DNA from: Ctena decussata
Lineage: Eukaryota; Mollusca; Bivalvia; Lucinida; Lucinidae
Direction of reading: 5' to 3'
DNA: 64,000 bases
NCBI GenBank assembly: GCA_963989385.1
Contig: OZ022511.1
Coordinates: 8,246,001-8,310,000 of the forward strand
A program made the translations under genes and the position numbers. This document shows, in pieces, positions 22,566 to 32,685 of this stretch. Each line of letters begins with the position of its first letter. Positions within the stretch are counted from its first letter, which is position 1. The notes beneath the pieces were generated by a model that worked only from the letters and a program-made list of their open reading frames with translations, was not told the DNA's origin and did no database searches.

Positions 22566-23756
22566 TTCTGGAAGTTACACACAGTACCAATGCACCACCC
22601 AATTATCCCCTTTAATAACTTAAAGGAAAATAACGTGAACATTTGAGTTTAATATATTTTCTTAAAAAGAAATGTCATTTACAGGCAGCTTTTGAAAGCT
22701 CTTGATAATAGGCTTTTGATGAAATACTTATATGTTAGATAACACTGCTAATTACCTGTGCACTGCATAAGGTCTCTCCATGTATCAACCTTACTCAAGT
22801 TTGCAAGTCCAGAGACGCTTACCAGAGAATTCCAACAGATCAAAATGAAATGTGTATCAAATACGGAGCGGAGATACTGGCGTTTTTATGTTAAGAAATC
22901 AAGGAAATTGTTCCACACGCTGCCAGTTTGGTAACAAAAAGTTAAAAATACACATAAAGCCCGGTCTTCAGCACAATTAATATTTTCATGGCATGTTAAT
23001 ATGTAAAAAACTTTGTCTGTCTATAAAATTTAAGATGAGCTTGAGGCTGGACTTATATATTTTGAAAGATGCAAAGGCTAACAAATTCGTCATTTTTGAC
23101 AGAATCCGCTGGGGGTATGGGTAAATTCAAGATAAAAAAAAATAGCATACCAGGTCCTTTCCATATTACAATTATCAATTACCGTATAATTCTAGTGCTT
23201 GAATTGCACTGCTGGATTTGAAAACAGCGGCAAAGGGTAAAATTGCCGATGTCAGCTTATTAAGACTTCAAGAAAAGTAGCACAATATTTTGAACGCATG
23301 TCAGTCGACCATAACGATCGATTATGTACGTATATGACTATTTTCATTGAAATCTTAAAATTGACGATAAAATCATTTCGTTTTCTTTCGGAGAAGTTTT
23401 TCATAAAAAATCGTTTAATACTGGGGAAAAACACATTCGTTTTTTATCATTATCAATTTCTAGTGGTGACGTAAATAACATTAAAGTATAAGATATTTTA
23501 TTACAATAGCACCGATAAAGTTTTTTTTCACAGTCACTTAGAAAACAATATCAAATATAAAAGTCTGGCAGTACTTACGATATACTTTGTACTTGGAATT
23601 TTCAACACTTTAATCAGCTATTAATTTTAAAGATTCGATAGGTGTGTTATATATGTGACGAATGACAGTACACTTCAGATTGTAGGGTTCTACTGCCTTT
23701 CACAATTTTTTACAGTTCTAAAGAGGGTAACATTTGTGATATTACGTTATATAAGT
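22566..23756. other. No gene seen
   Basis: AT-rich unassigned DNA on both strands. Confidence 0.4.
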
Positions 23757-23865
23757 AAAAAGTATGCAAAGACCAGGAACTGAAACAATCCAAATCCAAA
23801 TCCAGCCCTCAAACCATAGTTGGAAACAACTAAGATTACAAATAATCAAGACTGAACAATAATAA
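23757..23865 (+). repeat. Truncated copy of the 345-bp AGTATGCAAAGACC repeat
   Basis: Begins GTAAAAAGTATGCAAAGACC, as at 46012, and stays close to it for about 95 bp (AAACCATAGTTGGAAACAAC) before breaking off. Full copies are at 46012-46356 (plus) and 28017-28370 (minus). Confidence 0.8.
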
Positions 23866-24361
23866 TAATAACAAAAATATATATTACTTCAGAGAAAGTT
23901 AAGAGGCAGTTTGTAATAGCCAGCATTGATTTTTGTATATAGATCTCGAATAAAATAACATGCAATCAGTTTGATGATGTTAAAACCTGGGCGGTGTTGT
24001 CCTGATTTGAGTATAAAACTGTAGAATAATCAGTAATCAACAATACAAAACGGGGCACAACCTTTGTATTTGACAGGATCTGGTATAGTTTTTACAATGA
24101 AAAACTATAAAGCAGAATAGTAAACCTAAGTTTGAAGACTTCAGCCAAATACAGTTACGCATCAAAGCTTTTGTGTGTATGTGCTGGCAACCTATACTTA
24201 CCTTGTAAGACTGTCATGTACTTTACGTTATCAAGGTCACAAATTGCGCATTTGCAATCAAGAAACAAACCGACGGTCACAGCAAGTGGAAATAAAAACA
24301 TGGGGTTTAAAAAAATAACTGATCAGTTAAGTACATGTATTGGTACAACAGAATGAAAAAC
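23866..24361. other. No gene seen
   Basis: AT-rich unassigned DNA. Confidence 0.35.
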
Positions 24362-24456
24362 AGAGCACACAGCCTTTCATTATCAACTTCCCATTGTCAT
24401 GATATGACTGAAATACTGTTAAAAAGGACGTAAAATCGCAAGTCATCCATCCATGT
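24362..24456 (+). mobile_element. SINE tail fragment
   Basis: CACACAGCCTTTCATTATCA ... ATATGACTGAAATACTGTTA ... GTAAAATCGCAAGTCATCCA matches the 3' half of the SINE at 3470-3675. The head is absent (5' truncation). Confidence 0.75.
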
Positions 24457-25273
24457 AAAGCAAGAAAGAGATATGATAAACACATGCCGTGTTTAGTTGT
24501 TTTCGTTGGCCATCAGTTGAGTTCCGATGCTGCATTTGTTTTGTAAAAAGGTTGTTTCCGAGCATGCGTTTTCATCGGATGTCTGTGACTGTTGTTCACA
24601 GAACGTTTAGTTATGGCTAAAATATGTCTTGTCTTAGGTCAGAGCTGATATATTGGGAAAATGAAGGGAACTTGATTTATTTGAAGTCTTCGTCAAAATA
24701 AGGAAATGAGCAAATGTTTAGTCTGCACATATCTGAATTATAGCTGTACATTTAATTTATTACAATACCAACAACGTACTGTACCCGTTATACTGACAGG
24801 GGTTTGTACATAAACTGATAATTCCGAAATCACTTTTTTTTCTGAAACAACTCTTAAATAAGAACAGTGTGATGTGACGGTATTAAGGGTCCCTCTGTCT
24901 TAAGTGCTTATGCGCTCTGCGCAGGTGCTCCCCTTTAAAATATGTCTTTCCTTTCCTTTTTTGTAACATAAGCACTACATAAGCACTTTTCTTTTATTTT
25001 CATTAATCATTTTGACTGTCACTTTGGAAGAGCCATACAGAAACATACAAATGAGAATTTTGATAATAATAGTAATATTGATTATAATAATGAAACATTA
25101 TATTGTACGGCTGCGTCACAAACATCAGATTGCTATGGATTAAATGGAGTTGTAGTCGTTTTGTATTTTCATTTGTTTTCGTTCCCATTCTCTTTTTCTT
25201 TTCTATTATCTTTCACCTGATTAAATTCTTTTCAAAGTACATCCATCTGAAATAATTGTTTCAGAAATAATAT
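24457..25273. other. No gene seen
   Basis: Unassigned AT-rich DNA. Confidence 0.35.
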
Positions 25274-25501
25274 GAGCCGCGACACGACAAAACCAACAAT
25301 GTGGTTGTGCGCCCAGCGCAGACTCAGATCAGCCTGGGCATCCGCCCAGTCTGGTCAGACTCTATGCTAAGTGCTTAAAGGGTAGCTAAGGGACTGAGCT
25401 ACCTCCATGCGGACAGCAAAAACTCTGATCAGACTGCCCAGGTTGATCTGAGTCTGCACTGGGCGCACAACCACATTGTTGGTTTTGTCACGTCGCGGCT
25501 C
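25274..25501. mobile_element. Foldback MITE, GAGCCGCGACACG family, best copy
   Basis: GAGCCGCGACACGACAAAAC on the left and GTTTTGTCACGTCGCGGCTC on the right. The inner arms CAACAATGTGGTTGTGCGCC and GGCGCACAACCACATTGTTG are perfect complements. ATAT flanks both ends. About 228 bp, no coding capacity. Confidence 0.9.
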
Positions 25502-25758
25502 ATATATCTTTCCTAATTAGTATAGTTTCAAGTTACTTTAAATATTTCTCTCTTGTTTTTTTTTCATGAATTTGTTCTTTAACGGTAGATTGTAATTTTA
25601 GACAGAAATCCGGAACAGATGTTAGTTTTTGTTTTAAAATCGAAATGAATGAACTTCATGGAAAGACTTCATTTCATTGTTTCGATTACTTTCAAGCAGA
25701 CTTTGGCGCCTAGAAATAACTTTGATTACTTGCGCCGTCTTTGTTTTTAGAGGTAAGA

Positions 25759-25759
<1 letters not shown>

Positions 25760-25806
<47 letters not shown>
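25760..25806 (+). repeat. (ATCT)n microsatellite
   Basis: About eleven uninterrupted ATCT units. Confidence 0.95.
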
Positions 25807-25808
<2 letters not shown>

Positions 25809-26280
25809 ATGAGGGGGTGCTTCTATTGAGGAAAATAAGATAGGGGTACTGTTTCCTGAATTTAAAAGTATATATATTATTTCTTAAGGGTATCGCCATA
25901 TTTGTTTACAATACTGTTCACAAGTACCACTATCAATAACTGGCTTATGAGTGAGAAAAAGTCGAAGGGACATACTTTTTTTATTATTCGGGTTTCTTGT
26001 AAGTTATAACTCAGTTACATAGACGAGGAAAAATAATTACATAAGCCAGACGAAGCAAACTTTCTCTTTATTAGAAACAAATAAACTGAATGCATATACA
26101 ACATGTGAATGCACGCATACACACACGCAAAATAAAATCGTGAAATCTTAAATCAGATGAGATATGCAAATACTTTTGATCTTGAATGAAATTCGAAAAA
26201 TTAAAAAAAAAAAAAAAAAAAAAAAAACATAACATGTCGTTAAATGCTTAAAATGTGAAAATGTGGAATTAAATACAGTG
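25807..26280. other. No gene seen; poly-A tract
   Basis: AT-rich DNA with an A run of about 30 at 26201-26226, preceded by TTAAAAA. Confidence 0.5.
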
Positions 26281-26285
26281 GATGA

Positions 26286-26440
26286 ACAGGCACCGTGTTC
26301 GAGTGGATAGAGGAGCTTGCCTATGGTGCAGAAGGTCACGAGTTCTAATTCCCAACCTCGTCAGCCTAGGACTCAACACAATAGTAAATGGGTAACTTTA
26401 TCGAATAAGAGGTTAGAGGCAGCGGTTGGAAGCCTTCTTA
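26286..26440 (+). mobile_element. Possible tRNA-like SINE head
   Basis: CACCGTGTTCGAGTGGATAG ... GAGGAGCTTGCC ... GGTCACGAGTTCTAATTCCC looks like a diverged tRNA (A-box-like GAGTGGATAGAGG, B-box-like GAGTTCTAATTCC). It is followed by AGTAAATGGGTAACTTTATC. No second copy or tail was found here, so confidence is limited. Confidence 0.45.
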
Positions 26441-26545
26441 ATCTTTTGAAAGAACGGCGCTATTTTGTGGTCATATTGAGACATTTTAAAGTTATATCTG
26501 TTTTAATACAATTATATTTAACTTCGAAGAAGTTGAGAGTGCAAA

Positions 26546-26630
26546 TTGGGCATGTCCGTCCGTCCACCCGTCCGTCCGTACGTCCGCCTGTCCGTAACAC
26601 TTTGGCAGCTGGGAAGTCAGGATCTTGAAA
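26546..26630 (+). repeat. GTCCGTCC tract with element fragment
   Basis: TCCGTCCGTCCACCCGTCCG ... CTGTCCGTAACACTTTGG, the tract type found next to the hairpin heads at 32340 and 59910, here without an obvious hairpin or array. Confidence 0.6.
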
Positions 26631-26702
26631 TTTTATATATGGCATGTACATGAAAAGATTTGACATTTAAAATTTATAACTTTAATATTGTATGAGAATA
26701 GT

Positions 26703-26705
<3 letters not shown>

Positions 26706-26750
<45 letters not shown>
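26706..26750 (+). repeat. (CA)n microsatellite
   Basis: ACACAC run of about 44 bp with one CAAAC interruption. Confidence 0.95.
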
Positions 26751-26756
26751 AAAGAA

Positions 26757-27130
26757 TGCCGCACCTGCTGTCTTATCGGTTGGGCAATGTTCACGGTACC
26801 TACGTCCAAATAACAAAGTCAAAAAGGGGACAAAAAGACGCCTCGTACCTACTGCAAGCACAGCAGGTACTTGCCAGTCTATGGTCAATATAGATAGGAC
26901 ACCGCATATGCATCCAGTAAGCTATCCCGTTGAAGGTATACTGAAATTGAACGGTCCTATGAGGCAGTGTTTCAGCCGATTTCAGAGCGTTTCACAGAGG
27001 AGGGGGGAAGAAAAGTGTAACACGAAAGATAAGAATAGTTAATCCAAACAACCACATGCCGCACCTACAAGTACAGCAGGCTTTTGAGCGGCACTACCAA
27101 CTGTTGTGGGACAGTTTCACGGTATCATCG
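26757..27130. repeat. Repeat carrying ACTGCAAGCACAGCAGG, two internal parts
   Basis: The segment contains CGTACCTACTGCAAGCACAG, GACACCGCATATGCATCC and CTATCCCGTTGAAGGTAT. The same order occurs at 52885-52990 (CGTACCTACTGCAAGCACAG, GGCGCCGCATATGCATCC, TTATCCTCTAGAAGGTAT). A family distinct from, but sharing the ACTGCAAGCACAG word with, the retroposons at 12101, 22395 and 28378. Confidence 0.65.
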
Positions 27131-27180
27131 CTGCTACCTACCATCCCTTCAGGGACGATATGAAAACGACAAGAGGTCAC

Positions 27181-28029
27181 TCACCCCCATGCACTGTTAC
27201 ATTCTTTTTTATAGCCTTTGTCCCTCTTGTTAGTATCTCGAAGTAAGGTATGCAGTCGTCGGATCCAGTAGCTCTCATGAGTTTTTCTGATATCATCCGA
27301 CCACTGAGCATCATGTTCGATGCAGCAAAGGGATACATGGGTGTTAAAGTCATGGTCATGTAAGTCGAAGTGCTCGGCGACAGGTGACCTCTGAAATCTT
27401 CGCTTCGTCCATTCCGAGCGTAGGCCATTCATGCGCCGATTATTGCACGTTTTGTTTCGCCTACGTACTGCTTGCTGCACTGAGTACAAGTGATTAGGTG
27501 GACGACATTTACACATTTGCAATCTGTAGGTTTCCTCAATTTTTTACTGACGCTCCTGATGATGATGATATGGCTTTTGGGTTGGTGTCATCAGTTTACA
27601 AGTAAAGCACCTTTTGTTTCCATAAAGCTTTGACTCCCATTAGCGTCCACCATCACTAGGGTCTTGGTTGAGCTTTGCACGAACAAGAATATCCCTTAGA
27701 CTTTTTGGCCTTCTGTATGCTTTTATTGGCTTCTGAGGGAAAACCTCATTCAAGAGTTTTGAACACTCGATCGACCAGTGTTTATTGACGACCCCCTTTG
27801 ACTGGCTGATATGTCAGCAAAATGTGCTTGACGACTTTGGCTTGAAGCGAAGTAGGTCTTCTCTTCTCTGTGATCTAGCTGTCGAAGTCGCTGTGACAAT
27901 TGCTTGAGTGATGTAACCTCGTCTTCGAAGCTCACCCGAAAACTCTGGTGCTCTGAATCGAAATATGCCTAGATTTGAGCATATTCGCCAAACTGAATGG
28001 GACATTTCTACTGCAGTGTTTTGTACCAC
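27181..28029 (-). pseudogene. Penelope-like element remnant: RT tail plus GIY-YIG endonuclease
   Basis: Read on the minus strand in several frames. From high to low coordinate: FSGELRRRGYITQAIV and EDLLRFKPKSS (end of the reverse transcriptase); then WSIECSKLLNEVFPQKPIKA and YRRPKSLRDILVRAKL; then a zinc-like GNKRCFTCK; then a GIY-YIG start VVHLITCTQCSKQYVGETKR; after a frameshift, RMNGLRSEW, SPVAEHFDLHDHDF and SYWIRRLHTL. This order of RT end, linker with RP.(S/N)LRDILVRAKL, CxxC and GIY-YIG is characteristic of Penelope-like retroelements. Stops (after DGGR and after QERQ) and at least one frameshift (near 27430) show it is dead. The upstream RT core is absent; the sequence abuts a 345-bp repeat at 28017. 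Confidence 0.75.
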
Positions 28030-28370
28030 TTCAGAAACTGAGGGTGTGGTTGGGCCTGTAAAATCGATTTAAGCCCCCCAGTAATTCATTACTGACCGTT
28101 CCAAGGCGGTAGTTCTGTTGTGGTTCTCTGTTGCCTGTTTTTGGTGTCAGAGTTTCTGTGATGTTTTACCTTATGTATGTTCTTATTATTTTTGGTTCGG
28201 TTTGGGTTGCTGAGTGGCCACCTTTTGGGAACAAGCTGCTCACTCGGTTGGCCATATGTTCTCTGTATCTTGATTATTTGTAATCTTAGTTGTTTCCAAC
28301 TATGGTTTGAGGGCTGGATTTGGATTTTGATTGTTTCAGTTCCTGGTCTTTGCATACTTTTTACTTTTCT
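28017..28370 (-). repeat. 345-bp dispersed repeat, copy A
   Basis: Near-identical to 46012-46356 in inverse orientation, from TTTTGTACCACTTCAGAAAC to GGTCTTTGCATACTTTTTAC. It includes GTAAAATCGATTTAAGCCCC, CTGACCGTTCCAAGGCGGTA and GGCCACCTTTTGGGAACAAG. High similarity between copies 18 kb apart implies recent activity. A diverged copy is at 55480-55810 and a truncated one at 23757. No coding domain identified. Confidence 0.85.
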
Positions 28371-28377
28371 GTTGGTT

Positions 28378-28545
28378 GTTTTGGGTTAAACGACCCTTTT
28401 AGACAGTATTTCAGTCTATATCAGGCCGTCTCCCAGAGAGAGGGAGAAAAAAAGAAAAACGATAGATGAAAGATGAGAGACAAAAAATATCCAACAGCCC
28501 CCGCTCGCACCTAATGCAAGCACAGTAGGCCCTTGCCTACTTTTA
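28378..28545 (-). mobile_element. SINE-like retroposon (GGGCCGTTAAACCC family)
   Basis: Reverse copy of 12101-12355: TTTTGGGTTAAACGACCC, AGACAGTATTTCAGTCTATA, AATGCAAGCACAGTAGGCCC. It begins right after the 345-bp repeat. Confidence 0.75.
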
Positions 28546-28884
28546 TCCAAACAAGAGGCCCACGTGCCACAAAGCTAAACAGATCTGCAGCTCAAAATTG
28601 CTATCACATTTGTATATGCTCGAAATTGCTGTCACATTTGTACAGGCTAATACAAAAAATACAACTACAGAGTCTCCGTCTGACAGTCTGTTGAGTTGAT
28701 AGCAAAATATATGACTATTTTCCACATTTTGATTGCCCTGGCAACAAAAAGGGATAGCTTTCTACGGAGTTTTGCTATTTCTTTGCTTTTAGTTGCCATG
28801 ATCAAAATGAGCAGTGTGCAGAAAAATATAGGGCTGATTTGAAGTCCACTCAAGGAATATTTCTGAAAATGTAAGTTCAAAATA

Positions 28885-29647
28885 TACTCAGCGTCAATGA
28901 AAACGCACCAGTTTGGAACTTTAGGCACATTATGTTCGTTAAATGTTTGATTTTATGTAATAGACAATTTGGTTAATCTTTATTTTCTGGTATAGAGATA
29001 GAATGTGTGCAAATTAAATTTCGTTCATCAGTGGATGCTATCAGGCGTGACGTCAATACTGACGTATTTGAAAACTGTCGATATCAAATGACGTATTTAA
29101 AGCGTAATAAATCCATATTTCGTGCTCTGCCAGACACTTGACTGCAAATGGATCGTTTATTGGAAGGTCTCTTGACATAAAACCCATTTTTCCTCCACTG
29201 AATTATGACGCGGTTCGGCAAATAAGGGTGACGTTATCCATGTAACGTCATGCTCTGGCTGAATAATGGTTGACATTTTCTCAACAGAACTTCTGAAATT
29301 CTGTTTCTACTCTTTTTCTCAGCATATTGGGTTGCAAAAAAGTATTAATTTACCTTTAGTTACTTTAGTCTGCCCTTTGTTTGATGTACGTGACAATAAA
29401 GTGACGTTCGAATCCAAGTCACTTTGTAGCATTCGGTGATGTGCAAATTATTGTGAAATTTCGTTGGTCTTGATTTCAGAGCTGACGTTACGTCACACAC
29501 TCACAGCGTACCTTCAGGCAGAATGACATCATGAGCGTAATAAGATGGTCCGATATGATAACTATACCCTGTTGATATAGTATGATCATTAAATTTAAGC
29601 AAAAATTTTACATTTTAAGACTGGTGCGTTTTCATTGACGCTGAGTA
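28885..29647. mobile_element. Mariner-like MITE, 763 bp, TA-flanked
   Basis: A perfect 30-bp inverted repeat (28883-28912 with 29620-29649) includes the TA dinucleotides outside CTCAGCGTCAATGAAAACGC. TA target sites on both sides and a terminal inverted repeat of this size fit the Tc1/mariner/IS630 class. No transposase frame remains. The interior contains many GACGT-type words (TGACGTCA at 29048, plus TGACGTA, TGACGTT and AACGTCA). Confidence 0.8.
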
Positions 29648-29904
29648 TAGCTGCAACTGCTTAGCAATGAATACCATTTTTTCCATTATAAGTTGCCATA
29701 TCAAACCATGTCCTTTGAACAATGACAATTGAAAACATAAAAGTTGTTAAACCTAATATGATCAGTATGTATTTGAAGTCTCTGCCTCATAGAGCATATG
29801 GTTTCTGACGAGAAAATTTAAGTTCTTTTTTTCCTATTTTTTCATTTTGGTTTCCATGACAGCCAGTAAAAACCAGTAGGCCAAAACGAACTCTCACCCT
29901 AAAC

Positions 29905-30117
29905 CTAGCTAGGGTCAAGTCAGATAATTCGGACAGCAGGTAAATTCGGACAATGAAATTGCTTCCTTTATATGTCAGTTGTTTGGAATTAAAGCAGAAG
30001 TAACTGGGCAAACAATGAAAATTCTGATGAGAATCATGCCGTCTCATCATTTCACTGTCTACAATAGTATATCCGAATTTACCGTTTGTCCAAAGTGATC
30101 CGAATATACCCTACCTA
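29905..30117. mobile_element. Imperfect foldback MITE (GGTAAATTCGGAC)
   Basis: CTAGGGT...CAGATAATTCGGACA...GGTAAATTCGGAC at the left is mirrored by CCGAATTTACCGTTTGTCC ... CCGAATATACCCTAC at the right. About 210 bp, diverged arms, no coding. Confidence 0.6.
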
Positions 30118-30241
30118 TGCTCTGTAAAAATACGCTTTAAATTTGTTTTGACACTAATATACATGTCAGTTATATCAAAGCATTTCACAAGCCTCCTGAT
30201 ATGTGACTGTGAAACAAGGGAGGTGGCCAGAGAACCTATAT

Positions 30242-30461
30242 GAGCCGCGACACGACATAACCAACAATTTGGTTGTGCGCCCAGCGAAAACTCAGATCAG
30301 CCTGGGCATCCGCCCAGTTTGATCAGAATCTTAGTTAAGTGCTCATAAAGTTGCTCAGGGCCTAAGCTACCTCTATGCGGACAGCGAAGACTCTGATCTG
30401 GGCTGATCTGAGTCTGCGCTGGGCGCACAACCACTTTGTTGGTTTTCTCGTGTCTCGGCTC
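30242..30461. mobile_element. Foldback MITE, GAGCCGCGACACG family, beside the gene
   Basis: GAGCCGCGACACGACATAAC on the left and GTTTTCTCGTGTCTCGGCTC on the right. It ends about 50 bp before the splice acceptor of the gene's first recognised exon, so it lies in an upstream intron or promoter region. Confidence 0.85.
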
Positions 30462-30514
30462 GATTATGGCTGCTTTTGCACTGTTGAAACTTTTCAATAA
30501 TTGTATTTTTCCAG

Positions 30515-31493
30515 ATTATCTTCTTTTGGCAAGATGTCCTCAGCAGGGTATTTCGTCATAATAATAATGCTATGCTACAATCTCTATACATTAGCATTTT
30601 ATGATAAAGACCAAATTTGTCAACACGTCTCAGAAGCCTGTCCATATACAAAGTTCTGCCACAGAGACGCCTATAAAATCAGGCCAAATGACACAGGACA
30701 ACCCTGCTGTAAAACTTGTTCTTGTGACGACGACTGCTGGGAATTAGATAACTGTTGTCCGGATAAAGAGTTGATAAATGAACCCCGCCCACCAATAGTG
30801 CCTTGTATAGATTCTCATATATCCCGAAGTGCAGATTCAAATCCATATGACGGATTTTACAGAGTTATTAATAGTTGCCCTAAATATAAAGGCACATCGT
30901 ATCATGAACCGAAATGTAGTAGAAACAACAGAACTTCTGTTGAAGACATAATATGGGTATCCGGTAAAGCGGGGAAAATATATCAAAACATACACTGTGC
31001 TAAATGTCACGGGATCAAGGAGACAATACTGTGGCAGATGCAGTCAACGTGTTATGATATCATGTGGGCAACCTTTGATGAATTGCTAGAAACGCTACTC
31101 TCTGAGAAATGCAATTTAGTTTACAAATCACCAGAAACTCTCAGTAGTGTTACAGCTAGGTACAAATGTTACAATCCATCAAAAATTATATATTCCTCGT
31201 GTAATGAAACAGGATTGATGACAGCCTATAATCCTGATGTGGAAACTGCTTGTAGACAGACCACTTGGCCGTTCATACTGGACAATCAAATGACTTAAAA
31301 TATATTTTGTGCGATGTGCAACGAAGACTTTCATGTGCCTAATAATGCCTCATATGATGGAATGTGCTTCTTTATTGGGGACAGGGAGAAAGATAGACCC
31401 ATAACCTTTCTATTAGACTACAAAAGCATATCAACAGACACTAGAGAGACGAGAAGTAAATGTGGCATAGATGAGATATTTGACGAATTAGTG
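30515..31493 (+). CDS. Exon 1 of a cysteine-rich secreted or surface glycoprotein gene (one in-frame stop)
   Basis: Coding starts best at ATG 30534; a TTTTTCCAG acceptor at 30506-30514 suggests an earlier 5'UTR exon. The first 20 residues are a hydrophobic signal peptide (MSSAGYFVIIIMLCYNLYTL). A cysteine cluster, CCKTCSCDDDCWELDNCCPD, matches the somatomedin-B-like pattern CxCDxxCxxxxxCC. Further on are two related motifs, YQNIHCAKC and NIFCAMCN, of the kind seen in molluscan ectodomains attached to some adhesion-type GPCRs. NxS/T sites are NDT, NRT, NET and NAS. The frame is continuous to a GTG|GTAAGA donor at 31493/31494, except for TAA at 31296-31298. That TAA falls exactly where the first motif has CAA (Gln), so a C-to-T change or a base-call error is likely. 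No 7TM segment is seen. Function unknown; extracellular. Confidence 0.7.
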
Positions 31494-31578
31494 GTAAGAC
31501 TGGCCCTTTGTAATCATACTGTAAATGCCTTACATTAAAGGGATCTTAAAATGCCTATGTATTCTAATGTATTCTAGT

Positions 31579-31893
31579 TTAAAGGAAGCTTAAACTATTT
31601 TGTCTAGATACTTTATATAAACAGGCACGCACAACTGTCCTCCGAGTCAAACTTTCAGACATTCTGTTAGGCCCTTCATTGTATCTCAAATGGCTCATCA
31701 GAAATATTGCAAACAAGACTTTATTTAAAACAAGGAAAATAAGTCTGCTAATATGACTCCAGCCAAAGGAGCTTGAATCATATTGTTTGGCTAACAAAAT
31801 AATGATTAAAAATGCGTAGACATAAAGACAAGGAGAGAAAATACAGGTTAGAATACCCAATAAGGAATCCATTACTTGCCCTATGAACTCCAA
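31579..31893 (-). CDS. Small hydrophobic ORF inside the intron, unrecognised
   Basis: 104 codons with a real ATG (31891-31893). Two or three hydrophobic stretches (LLGILTCIFSPCLYVYAFLI, LIFLVLNKVLFAIFLMSHL) precede a basic tail with LTRRTVVRACLYKVSRQ. No family recognised. Antisense to the gene and inside its intron, it could be part of a dispersed repeat. Whether it is expressed cannot be judged. Confidence 0.25.
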   Translation of the reverse strand: MEFIGQVMDSLLGILTCIFSPCLYVYAFLIIILLAKQYDSSSFGWSHISRLIFLVLNKVLFAIFLMSHLRYNEGPNRMSESLTRRTVVRACLYKVSRQNSLSFL

Positions 31894-32299
31894 AGTTGCG
31901 CACTTTTGTGCGTTTTATAGCTCTCTTAGAAGTTTATAATTTCCAAAGTTTTAGACAATGTCATTATGCACATTTTGCTAAACTGATATTTGATTCTGAA
32001 ACCCAATGAACATGTGTTTGTTCCTATCTGTTAAAAGTTTCTATGGATCACCAGACCTATTATTTTTCCTGGTCCTTTGAGATCATTGGGCTCATTCTGA
32101 GATAGTTTGAAGATAAAAGCCGGCGCCTTGCTTCAGGGCGTGAGTAGTGTTCCAATATTTCAATCCTGCACATTAATAGACTCAATTTAACCGAGTCTGT
32201 TATTTTCATTTCACTACTGTATTCCTTGTTTCCAGAAGGTCTGATTTCAGAATATACTCTATCTACTACGTCATCCGATAGATAGTATTAATGTCATTC

Positions 32300-32685
32300 T
32301 GTAATAATCAGGGCTGCGCCAGGCGAAGTCTGCGGAGGCCCTATAGTAATCCGTTGTCCGTCCATCTGCCTGTCCTTCCGTTTGTCTGTCTGTTTGTTCA
32401 TCCATCAGCGTTTCGCGTCCGCTTCATAACTCTGAAACCGTTTTAACATTTTCACGAAACTCGGTACAAATATAAAGCATCAAACGAGGTGCAGAGTACA
32501 AGAACTGTATAATCCACCTACTTTTCCAACGGAATAATGCCCCTTTATAATTTCAATTATGGAAATCGTGCCCGCTGCATAACACTGACACCTTACCAGA
32601 TATTCTCACGAGAATGGATAAAAATGTAAAGCATTATCAGATGATGTGCAGAGAACAAGACCCGTAACGCCACCTACATTTTTTT
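32300..32685 (+). repeat. Element head with GTCCGTCC tract and two array units
   Basis: GCTGCGCCAGGCGAAGTC...CGGAGGCCCTATAG is followed by TTGTCCGTCCATCTGCCTGT, then two units of about 150 bp (CTTCATAACTCTGAAACCG, GGTACAAATATAAAGCATCA, TGCAGAGTACAAGAACTGT). A related fragment is at 54490-54600. Interrupted at about 32686 by the next element. Confidence 0.6.

Noticed and set aside
26692..27042. 116-codon frame beginning with a His/Thr run
   Set aside because: It is a translation of the CA microsatellite running into a dispersed repeat.
28089..28389. Hydrophobic or Asn/Lys-rich frames in the 345-bp repeat
   Set aside because: Present in both orientations of the repeat, no domain, and the frame differs at the ends between copies.
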